A stretch of DNA of 5,812 nucleotides. It comes from Clostridiales bacterium (lineage in GTDB: Bacteria; Bacillota; Clostridia; Oscillospirales; Oscillospiraceae). Position 1 is the stretch's first letter, and the number at the start of each line of letters is the position of its first letter. The notes under the pieces were generated by a model, which was not told the DNA's origin, searched no databases, and was given only the letters and a program-made list of their open reading frames with translations. This document shows, in pieces, positions 1 to 5,562 of the stretch. The position numbers and the translations under genes were made by a program. Where the stretch lies: NCBI GenBank assembly GCA_021205375.1, contig JAJPXR010000109.1, forward strand, positions 1 through 5,812, read 5' to 3'.

Positions 1-130
1 AGTAAACTTGTAAGGTTATCAATGAAATCCGCTTTTAATCAGAGGTTCCCTAATATGAAAGTAATCCACTTATCCTCCTTGCGTACTGAAAAATTGTGAT
101 TTGCTCCGCCGCTTCAAAACCGTACACAGC

Positions 131-152
131 GTGGTAAGGATGTGGTAAGGAT
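131..152 (+). repeat. Perfect tandem repeat, 2 x 11 bp
   Basis: The unit GTGGTAAGGAT occurs twice back to back (131-141 and 142-152) without a mismatch. Short tandem direct repeats are used as arm-binding sites by tyrosine integrases of Tn916-type elements, and the core TGGTAA loosely resembles the Tn916 arm site as I remember it. No integrase or excisionase gene is visible, so the function is not established. Replication slippage or a regulator binding site are alternatives. Confidence 0.8.
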
Positions 153-285
153 ATAAAGCGAACCGCAGCCAATCCCCACCACAGAATTAGAATTATTCGT
201 AGAGTGGAAGAACTTACCCACTACTATCACGTCTGCCATACCGAGGTCTTTCAGCCTAAAGAGGAAATATAAGCTCAACGCCTGG

Positions 286-309
286 CTGTTCTCTATCCTT
301 TACGAACAG
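286..309. repeat. Short inverted repeat, 6-bp arms
   Basis: CTGTTC (286-291) is repeated as its reverse complement GAACAG (304-309) around a 12-nt spacer. It lies 3 nt from the strong stem-loop at 313-349, so the two could form one structured segment of a transcript. On its own a 6-bp repeat is weak and could be chance. Confidence 0.35.
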
Positions 310-312
310 TAA

Positions 313-349
313 CCCCCTGCCGCCCGGCTTTCACCGAGGCGACAGAGGG
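313..349 (-). terminator. 16-bp stem-loop with GAAA loop after gatY (possible transcript 3' end)
   Basis: Read on the minus strand, the 12-nt arm at 349-338 pairs with 324-313. A single bulged T (337) separates it from a 4-bp inner stem (336-333 with 328-325) that is capped by GAAA (332-329), a GNRA tetraloop. Three pairs (346/316, 342/320, 333/328) are G-U on the minus-strand RNA and would be C-A mismatches on the plus strand, so the fold belongs to the gat transcript direction. It starts 30 nt past the gatY stop, where an operon terminator is expected. The sequence after it (TTACTGTTCG) is not a U-tract, so it may instead stabilise or process the 3' end. The stem is certain; the role is inferred. 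Confidence 0.45.
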
Positions 350-379
350 CCTTCCTGTTTTCCTTATTTGATTATGCGA

Positions 380-1228
380 TTACGCCCTTCCAACGCAGCC
401 GCAAACCTGCATTTTCTGCATGACGTACTGTTTGACTTCCTCCCGACCCTGGGCGTTGTACTTTTTCGGGTCAAACACCTGCTGGTCGTTGAATATCACG
501 CTGCACACGCCCTTGGAGAAGGCGATGCGCAGATCGGTGGCGTAGTTCACCTTGCAGATGCCCCGCCGGATGCACTCCCGCACTGTTTCGTCCGGCACCC
601 CGGAGGTGCCGTGCAGCACCAGCGGGATGGAGACGGTCTGACGAATTTGGCTCAGGCGTTCCACATCGATTTTGGGGACGCCTTTGTAAATGCCGTGGGC
701 CGTGCCGATGGCGACAGCTAGGGAGTCGATACCGGTGGCCTCCACAAAGGCGGCGGCCTCCGCTGGGTCGGTGTAGGGGTTGCCCTCGCCGCCGTTCAAA
801 TCGTCTTCCTTGCCGCCCACCTTCCCCAGTTCGGCCTCCACGGGAACGCCGGAGGGGTGGCAGGCATCGACAACAGACCTGCTCAGGCGGATGTTGTCCT
901 CGAAGGGCTGCTGCGAACCGTCGATCATGATCGACGTGTACCCCGTCCGGTAGGCCCGCATGGCCAAGTCGAAGCTGTTGCCGTGGTCCAGGTGCATTAC
1001 TACTGGAACGCTAGCTTTTTCGGCTGCGGCTCTGGCGTTGGCCAGATAGTATTCCGGTCCGGCGTAGCGGAGGGTGGAGGGGGTTGTCTGGAGGATGACC
1101 GGAGCGCGCAGCTCCTCAGCCGCCGCCACCACCGCCTGCACCATCTCCATGTTCTCCACGTTGAAGGCACCCACGGCGTAGCCATGCTTCTGGGCGGCCA
1201 GAAGCAGCTCTTTGCTGGTTGTTAGCAT
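380..1228 (-). CDS. gatY: D-tagatose-1,6-bisphosphate aldolase, catalytic subunit (class II)
   Basis: A 282-residue cytoplasmic zinc-dependent class II aldolase that cleaves tagatose-1,6-bisphosphate to dihydroxyacetone phosphate and glyceraldehyde-3-phosphate, the last step of galactitol breakdown. Visible motifs are the N-terminal GYAVGAFNVEN (16-26), HLDHG (79-83; Asp81 likely catalytic acid/base, His82 a zinc ligand), VEAELG (130-135; Glu133 the metal-loop region), AIGTAHG (173-179; His178 a zinc ligand), HGTSG (206-210; His206 a zinc ligand), and the phosphate-binding segment KVNYATDL (226-233). The C-terminal CGCVGRA closely matches the E. coli GatY end. Length fits GatY/KbaY (about 284-286). 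The ATG lies 3 nt after the gatZ stop and has only a weak GGGCGAG upstream, so translation is probably coupled to gatZ, its partner subunit. KbaY/AgaY and fructose-bisphosphate aldolases are relatives, but the gat neighbours decide for GatY. Confidence 0.93.
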   Translation of the reverse strand: MLTTSKELLLAAQKHGYAVGAFNVENMEMVQAVVAAAEELRAPVILQTTPSTLRYAGPEYYLANARAAAEKASVPVVMHLDHGNSFDLAMRAYRTGYTSIMIDGSQQPFEDNIRLSRSVVDACHPSGVPVEAELGKVGGKEDDLNGGEGNPYTDPAEAAAFVEATGIDSLAVAIGTAHGIYKGVPKIDVERLSQIRQTVSIPLVLHGTSGVPDETVRECIRRGICKVNYATDLRIAFSKGVCSVIFNDQQVFDPKKYNAQGREEVKQYVMQKMQVCGCVGRA

Positions 1229-1231
1229 GGC

Positions 1232-2563
1232 TCACTCGCCCACGGCGGACGCAAAGGAGGTCTGTCCTGCCGCATACTCGTAATCGTAGGCGAACTGGGT
1301 CACGCCGTCCAGGGCCAGCTCTCTGGGGTCGCTGTCCAGAGTACCATTCCGCACCGCCGCATACTGGACGGGCATATACTGGTGGAGCATATTGGCCGGG
1401 ATGGGATACCGTCTCAGGTTGTCGAACAGCTTTTCGATGATGGCAGTGATTTTGGGGTCGCCGATATAGTACCGCACCCGGTCAGAGAAGCTGTACTTCC
1501 GGGCCAGCGCCAACTGCTTCAGGTTGCCGTGGTAGTGCTTCTGCCAGTTGTTGGGGTTGTCGATCATGGAGTGCTCCAGCGCCTCAATGAGGTACGCCTG
1601 CTCCTCGGCAGGGACCAGTTCCTTTTCCATCAGGCTCAGGGAGAAGAGGGCTTCCCGCAGACCGTAGGTCAGGGCGGGGCCAACTTTCAGGATGCAGATG
1701 CCGTCCTCCACCATCTTCCGCAGGCAGTCGGCGGTCTGGTAGTCGGTGGAGTGGCCCTCGAACACCACTTCCGGGTAATCCTCCAGCTTGGCGCACAGGT
1801 CGGAGGCCGCCTCCCGGTCATACAGGAACACCTGATCGTCACCGAACTCCACGCCGGGCTGCACCACCACGGCGATGACATCCTTCCAGCCCTCGGCCAC
1901 GCCCGCCTCTGCGAACATCCGCTTGTAGGTGCGGACAGTGTCCTCAAAGGCTTCCGGCCTGGTGACGGCCAGAGTGTCCTCCGCCTCCTGCGCGCCGCCG
2001 GGGATGGGAACCTCAGAGCCAATGATGAACACAGGGCGCATGGCGGTGGGCTTTTCCTGGAGCAGGTCGGCATAAGCTTTCATGCAGACCTTGTAGAGCC
2101 GGACGCCACGGCGGGCGATGGTCTCGGTGGAGAGCAGTCCCTCCGGGTCGTCCGCCACCTTCATGCTGGTGTCCAAGTGAATTTTGGTGAACCCGGCCCG
2201 GACATACTGGTAAACCAGCTCCTCGGAGAGGGCCATGGCCTCCGCTTCGGGCTTGTCCTGCCAGGTCAGCGGGCCAAGGTGGTCGCCGCCCAGGATGACC
2301 AGATGCTCCGGCACGCCCAGCTTCTGAGCCATGTTCAGCACCTTGTTGTAATAGTCCTTGGGTTTCAGGCCGGTGTAGCCGCCGAACTGGTTGGACTGGT
2401 TGGCGGTGGCCTCGATGAGTACCGGGGTGTCCAGCAGCTTGGCCCGACGGAGCAGCACCTCAATGACCATTTCGTTGCCGGTGCAATAGGAGGGGATGCC
2501 GCACTTGATGCCAGCCCGACGCTGGTCCATCATGATCTGCAAAGGATGCTTTGTTGTCATCAT
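1232..2563 (-). CDS. gatZ: D-tagatose-1,6-bisphosphate aldolase, accessory subunit GatZ/KbaZ family
   Basis: A 443-residue cytoplasmic protein of the GatZ/KbaZ family. In E. coli this non-catalytic subunit is needed for full activity and stability of GatY. Family signatures run the length of the protein: IEATANQSNQFGGYTG (50-65), ILGGDHLGP (90-98), GFTKIHLDTSM (124-134), GSEVPIPGG (182-190), VVVQPGVEF (232-240), HSTDYQT (271-277) and ILKVGPALTYGLREALF (291-307). It is about 20 residues longer than E. coli GatZ, with the extra at both ends, including a tail ending YAAGQTSFASAVGE. Two adjacent ATGs (2563 and 2560) are possible starts; the AGGAG at 2573-2577 is 9 nt from the first and 12 nt from the second, favouring the first. 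It follows gatD by 47 nt and abuts gatY. The agaZ/kbaZ branch is the alternative, but gatD and gatC next door support GatZ. Confidence 0.92.
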   Translation of the reverse strand: MMTTKHPLQIMMDQRRAGIKCGIPSYCTGNEMVIEVLLRRAKLLDTPVLIEATANQSNQFGGYTGLKPKDYYNKVLNMAQKLGVPEHLVILGGDHLGPLTWQDKPEAEAMALSEELVYQYVRAGFTKIHLDTSMKVADDPEGLLSTETIARRGVRLYKVCMKAYADLLQEKPTAMRPVFIIGSEVPIPGGAQEAEDTLAVTRPEAFEDTVRTYKRMFAEAGVAEGWKDVIAVVVQPGVEFGDDQVFLYDREAASDLCAKLEDYPEVVFEGHSTDYQTADCLRKMVEDGICILKVGPALTYGLREALFSLSLMEKELVPAEEQAYLIEALEHSMIDNPNNWQKHYHGNLKQLALARKYSFSDRVRYYIGDPKITAIIEKLFDNLRRYPIPANMLHQYMPVQYAAVRNGTLDSDPRELALDGVTQFAYDYEYAAGQTSFASAVGE

Positions 2564-2572
2564 TTTAATTCA

Positions 2573-2577
2573 CTCCT
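2573..2577 (-). promoter_or_regulatory. Ribosome binding site of gatZ
   Basis: AGGAG on the minus strand, 9 nt before the first of two consecutive ATG codons. It shows that gatZ is translated independently even though it follows gatD within the operon, and it favours the upstream ATG. Confidence 0.75.
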
Positions 2578-2610
2578 GTTTCAAATAGGTCAGTTTTCGT
2601 GAAAATCGGT

Positions 2611-3660
2611 TCAGCACTCCGAGTCGATGAGAATCTTCCCCTTGACGGTGCCGGGGGTCTTGAATAGCTCGAACGCCTCGTTGATCTTGCTCAGGGGAAC
2701 GGTCTTGAACACAAAGGAATCGTCCATTTTCAGGTCGCCGGTGCCGAAGTAATGGGCCACCAGCTCCCACTCGTGTCCGGGGAAGGGGGCGCTGTAGGAC
2801 ATCCAGCTGCCGGTCAGGTTGAACTCCTTCCGGTTCAGGTTCTCCCACTCTGCCACGGTGAAGGACAGCTCTCTGGTGGGGGTGCCGATGAAGCACACAT
2901 CCGCACGGTTGGCGGCCAGGGCAAAGGCCATTTTCATGGTGATAGTGTTTCCGGCGGTTTCGTACACATAGTCGAAGCCTCTGCCGCCGGTGTAGGCCAG
3001 CGCTTCCTCCATGAAGCCTTCTTTCAGGGTGTTCACGCCGCCGGTAGCGCCCAGCCGCTTGCCCAGTTCCAGCCGCTCGTCCACGATGTCGAACACCACC
3101 ACTTCCTTGGCCCCGAAGATCTTGGCCCACTGCATGGTCATCATGCCCACAGTGCCGCCACCCAGGATGGCGACGGTCTTGCCGCCCTTGTAGCCGGTGC
3201 GCTCCAGCCCGTGGAGGGCAACGGTGGCAGGCTCGAAGAACGCGCCCTGGACGAAGGAGACCTCGTCGGAGAACTTCACCACGTTGTGTTCCGGCATACA
3301 GACGTATTCCGCATAGCTGCCGCTGGAGTGGGAGCCGATGAAGTCATAGTGCTTGCACAGGGAGTAGTTCCCCTTCTGGCAGTCCTCGCACTTCATGCAG
3401 GGGACCAGCGGGATACCCGCCACCCGGTCGCCGGGGGCAACAGAGGTCACGCCCTCGCCCACAGCCGCCACGGTGCCGGAGAACTCGTGGCCCAGAATGA
3501 TGGGGTAATAGTGAGCGGCGTCCGCGTTGACACGTGGGATGTCGGAGCCACAGATACCAGTGTATTTTACCTTGACCAGCACCTCGCCCTTCTTGGGGGC
3601 AGGTGTTTCGACCTCCGCATAGCGGATGTCCTGAGGGGCGTATAAGACGCCAGCTTTCAT
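2611..3660 (-). CDS. gatD: Galactitol-1-phosphate 5-dehydrogenase, zinc-dependent MDR family
   Basis: A 349-residue cytoplasmic medium-chain dehydrogenase that oxidises galactitol-1-phosphate to D-tagatose-6-phosphate with NAD+. The catalytic zinc site is complete: Cys37 (GICGSD), His58-Glu59 (GHEF) and Glu143 (FEPATVALH). The structural zinc site has four cysteines at 88, 91, 94 and 102. The Rossmann fold shows G-x-G-x-x-G at 167-172, and Asp191 at the end of the second strand suggests NAD rather than NADP. Segments AHYYPIILGHEFSG (49-62), KHYDFIGS (103-110) and, near the C-terminus, GSWMSYSAPFPGHEWE match E. coli GatD very closely, which separates it from sorbitol, threonine and other polyol dehydrogenases. 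The ATG follows AGAGG (3671-3675) by 10 nt. It sits 96 nt after gatC with a stem-loop in the gap. Confidence 0.93.
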   Translation of the reverse strand: MKAGVLYAPQDIRYAEVETPAPKKGEVLVKVKYTGICGSDIPRVNADAAHYYPIILGHEFSGTVAAVGEGVTSVAPGDRVAGIPLVPCMKCEDCQKGNYSLCKHYDFIGSHSSGSYAEYVCMPEHNVVKFSDEVSFVQGAFFEPATVALHGLERTGYKGGKTVAILGGGTVGMMTMQWAKIFGAKEVVVFDIVDERLELGKRLGATGGVNTLKEGFMEEALAYTGGRGFDYVYETAGNTITMKMAFALAANRADVCFIGTPTRELSFTVAEWENLNRKEFNLTGSWMSYSAPFPGHEWELVAHYFGTGDLKMDDSFVFKTVPLSKINEAFELFKTPGTVKGKILIDSEC

Positions 3661-3684
3661 AGTAGATCAACCTCTTTCTAAGTT

Positions 3685-3714
3685 TTCAGCTTCCAGATTT
3701 CTCTGGAAGCTGAA
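3685..3714 (-). other. Perfect 13-bp stem-loop with GAAA loop between gatC and gatD
   Basis: TTCAGCTTCCAGA (3685-3697) and its exact reverse complement (3702-3714) flank a 4-nt loop, which reads GAAA on the transcribed minus strand, a GNRA tetraloop. It lies 42 nt after the gatC stop and 24 nt before the gatD ATG. The bases after it on the minus strand (AACTTAG) are not a U-tract, so it is not a canonical intrinsic terminator. A likely role is to block 3' exonucleases or to mark a processing site separating transporter and enzyme messages. The stem is plain in the sequence; the role is inference. Confidence 0.7.
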
Positions 3715-3756
3715 GGAAATTGCTTGTTTGATTGGGAAAAAGTGGGGACGCTGTGT

Positions 3757-5142
3757 TTAGAATTCGTCTTCGGCGGCAGCGGCGGCCAGTTCCGCAGCGC
3801 GAGCCTTGGAGTGCTGCACGGCGAAGAACAGGCAGACGATATAGATGGCAGCGATGACGATCAGGCCGAGGATGTTCTCACGGGTGAAGAGCTGAACAAA
3901 CACATAGGTGATGGGGCAGCCGCCCTGGTCCATAGCCGCGAGGGTCGCGCCCTCTTCGATAGCGCCCACAGAGGTACCCAGCTTGGTGGTCCACTCGACG
4001 GTCTGGTTGGCGATCCAGATGGTCATGGTCATGATGCAGGTGCCGGAGATGAGGGTGCGGAACAGGTTGCCCTTGTGGACTGCAACAGCGATGGCGATAA
4101 AGAAGCCGATGGTGGCCAGGTCGCCGAAGGGCAGGATGCGATTGCCGGGCATGACGATGGCGATGGCCAGAGTGATGGGGATGAACAGGATACCGGCGGT
4201 GACGACCTCCGGGTCGCCCAGCAGGACGGCGGGGTCAAGGCCAATGTAGAAGTCGGAATCTTCGCCAAAGTGGTTGTGCATCAGCTCCTTGGCCCGCTCG
4301 GAGATGGGCAGCAGGCCGTCCATGATGCACTTGATGACCTTGGGCATCAGGACCATAACGGCGGCCATTTTAATGCCCAGAGGCAGTGCCTCCTGGGGGC
4401 CATACCCGGCCAGGAACCCGATGATGGTGCCGAGGATGAAGCCGATGACCACAGGCTCACCCAGGACGCCGATCTTCTCCTGGAGACCTTCCACGGAGAG
4501 GTTGACCTTCTTCAAACCGGGGATGTGGTCAAAGATGGCGTCCACCAGGCAGGCAACAGGTGCCATATAAGCGGAGGTGCCGTGTGGCGTGGTCAGGCCG
4601 TCCAGTTCAAAGTAATCCGCCAGCAGAGGCGCCCACAGGTCGCCAAATTTGAAGGTAAAGATGGAGTGGACTGCCACGCCCAGCAAACCGATGAGCAGAT
4701 TGCCGGTGACGGCGTAGGCGATGGCACCGGTAAAGGCGATGTGCCACACATTCCAGATGTCGATGTTGATGGTCTTGGTCAGTTTCAGTCCGAACATGAC
4801 CAGGTTGATGGCGATGGACAGGGGGATGGCGATGGTGGCAATGATGGACCCCCATGTGACGCCGCTCATGCCGGGCCAGCCCACCTCCACGATGGAGAGG
4901 CTGACGCCCATCCGTTCGGCCATAGCCTGGGCAGCGGGACCCATGTTGTCGTTCATCATGTCCACGATGAGGCTCATGCCCACGAAGCCCACGCCGATCA
5001 TCAGACCGGAGCGGATGGCCTTGCCGGGCTTGACGCCGATGATGATGGCCAGAATGGAGATGATGATGGGCAGCATGACGGACGCGCCCATGTCGATGAT
5101 GTAGTTGATGACGAAATAGCAGCCGTTCAGAAACGCAGTCAT
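3757..5142 (-). CDS. gatC: PTS galactitol transporter, EIIC subunit
   Basis: A 461-residue integral membrane permease that binds and translocates galactitol while GatB phosphorylates it. Hydrophobic segments are visible at about 10-36, 45-63, 93-120, 132-160, 232-249, 257-270, 312-331, 340-377 and 422-441. Family motifs matching E. coli GatC include VGWPGMSGVTW (87-97), NIDIWNVWHIAFTGA (126-140), PHGTSAYM (186-193), GEPVVIGF (228-235; the GEP element typical of EIIC substrate sites), GLDPAVLLG (301-309), LPFGDLATIGFF (337-348), AVAVHKGNLFRTLISG (352-367) and MDQGGCPITY (404-413). The tail after the last segment is alanine-rich and acidic. The ATG has an AAGGAAGG ribosome site (5147-5154) upstream. 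It lies 138 nt after gatB with a GC-rich stem-loop in the gap. Confidence 0.95.
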   Translation of the reverse strand: MTAFLNGCYFVINYIIDMGASVMLPIIISILAIIIGVKPGKAIRSGLMIGVGFVGMSLIVDMMNDNMGPAAQAMAERMGVSLSIVEVGWPGMSGVTWGSIIATIAIPLSIAINLVMFGLKLTKTINIDIWNVWHIAFTGAIAYAVTGNLLIGLLGVAVHSIFTFKFGDLWAPLLADYFELDGLTTPHGTSAYMAPVACLVDAIFDHIPGLKKVNLSVEGLQEKIGVLGEPVVIGFILGTIIGFLAGYGPQEALPLGIKMAAVMVLMPKVIKCIMDGLLPISERAKELMHNHFGEDSDFYIGLDPAVLLGDPEVVTAGILFIPITLAIAIVMPGNRILPFGDLATIGFFIAIAVAVHKGNLFRTLISGTCIMTMTIWIANQTVEWTTKLGTSVGAIEEGATLAAMDQGGCPITYVFVQLFTRENILGLIVIAAIYIVCLFFAVQHSKARAAELAAAAAEDEF

Positions 5143-5236
5143 GGTTCCTTCCTTTCTCTATGGTGTGAGTCGTATGAAAAAGACGTGATTTTTAGGCAGT
5201 TGGGCTGTGACGGTTCCCGTTCCCCTTCCGCCGGGA

Positions 5237-5269
5237 GGGGGCGGCGGCGTTTTCCGCCGCCGGGTCCCC
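5237..5269 (-). other. GC-rich stem-loop between gatB and gatC
   Basis: CGGCGGCG (5242-5249) pairs exactly with CGCCGCCG (5255-5262) around a 5-nt loop that reads GAAAA on the minus strand. After a small internal loop, GGGG (5237-5240) can pair with CCCC (5266-5269). An alternative register (5240-5247 with 5254-5261) also gives 8 bp. A second small inverted repeat, CCGTC/GACGG (5268-5272 and 5276-5280), starts right after the gatB stop and competes with the outer pairs. No U-tract follows on the minus strand. It may set the relative amounts of soluble EIIA/EIIB and membrane EIIC by processing or partial termination, which is an inference. Confidence 0.6.
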
Positions 5270-5280
5270 GTCCGGGACGG

Positions 5281-5562
5281 TTATTCCTCCCGCAGCACCT
5301 TGAGGATGGCGGCCTCGGTCTTGGCTTGGCCCACGCCGGAGATGAAGGGCATACCGGTGATCAGCGGCACACCGAAGTCACGCTTGACCTTGGAGGTGGT
5401 GACGATCAGGTCGGCGGGCAGGTTGGAGGCGATCTCGGAGATGCGGCACTGGCACAGCTCCATGTCGATGCCGTTCTTCTTGCACAGCTCGACGATCTTG
5501 TTGGCGGCTACGGTGGAGGTGGCGACGGCACCGCCGCAGGCTACGATAACTTTCTTGCTCAT
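5281..5562 (-). CDS. gatB: PTS galactitol transporter, EIIB subunit
   Basis: A 93-residue cytoplasmic EIIB that takes phosphate from EIIA on a cysteine and passes it to galactitol bound by GatC. The active-site loop VACGGAVATSTVAA (7-20) begins with Cys9, the phosphorylated residue in this family, and has the small Ser/Thr-rich P-loop expected. QCRISEI (39-45), IVTTSKV (53-59) and GMPFISGVG (70-78) match E. coli GatB closely, and the length is the usual 93-95. The ATG overlaps the gatA stop by 4 nt (ATGA, 5559-5562). An AAGGAG at 5571-5576 is 8 nt upstream, inside gatA. This layout means coupled translation of EIIA and EIIB. Related EIIB domains for other polyols exist, but the GatC and GatD neighbours fix the substrate. 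Confidence 0.94.
   Translation of the reverse strand: MSKKVIVACGGAVATSTVAANKIVELCKKNGIDMELCQCRISEIASNLPADLIVTTSKVKRDFGVPLITGMPFISGVGQAKTEAAILKVLREE

Larger units (their letters stand above)
1..379. other. AT-richer non-coding flank, identity unknown
   Basis: No supportable gene is seen on either strand. Positions 1-300 are about 43% G+C by hand count, well below the roughly 60-65% of the neighbouring gat genes, and the change comes near 310. The stretch holds a perfect 11-bp tandem repeat (131-152), a 6-bp inverted repeat (286-309) and a long stem-loop (313-349). The longest open stretches are about 50 codons on the plus strand (157-312, no ATG, GTG or TTG start) and a 41-codon ATG frame on the minus strand (114-239, no ribosome binding site). 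It could be the end of an integrated element, a decayed insertion, or a structured RNA region; nothing seen decides between these. Confidence 0.5.

Noticed and set aside
1..60. tRNA 3' end as an attachment site
   Set aside because: No T-arm GGTTCRANYCC-like sequence or acceptor stem could be found in this stretch.
114..239. A 41-codon ATG frame on the minus strand in the left flank
   Set aside because: No ribosome binding site, no recognisable domain, and it runs through the tandem repeat; probably chance.
157..312. A 51-codon open stretch on the plus strand ending in TAA at 310-312
   Set aside because: It has no ATG, GTG or TTG start after the preceding stop, so it cannot be called a gene; at most it is a decayed remnant.
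313..349. Group II intron domain V
   Set aside because: The GAAA-capped hairpin resembles domain V at first sight, but the catalytic AGC triad near the base and the two-nucleotide 3'-side bulge are absent, and no intron-encoded protein is present.
1382..2602. A 406-codon open frame on the plus strand opposite gatZ
   Set aside because: Antisense of gatZ, biased composition, no family motif; gatZ on the minus strand has full-length family signatures and a ribosome binding site.
2598..2611. Catabolite-repression (cre) site in the gatD-gatZ gap
   Set aside because: TGAA...TTCA arms are present, but the central CG is displaced by one base from the cre consensus and the location inside the operon is unlikely.
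5143..5240. Internal promoter ahead of gatC
   Set aside because: No plausible -35/-10 pair with proper spacing could be seen on the minus strand.
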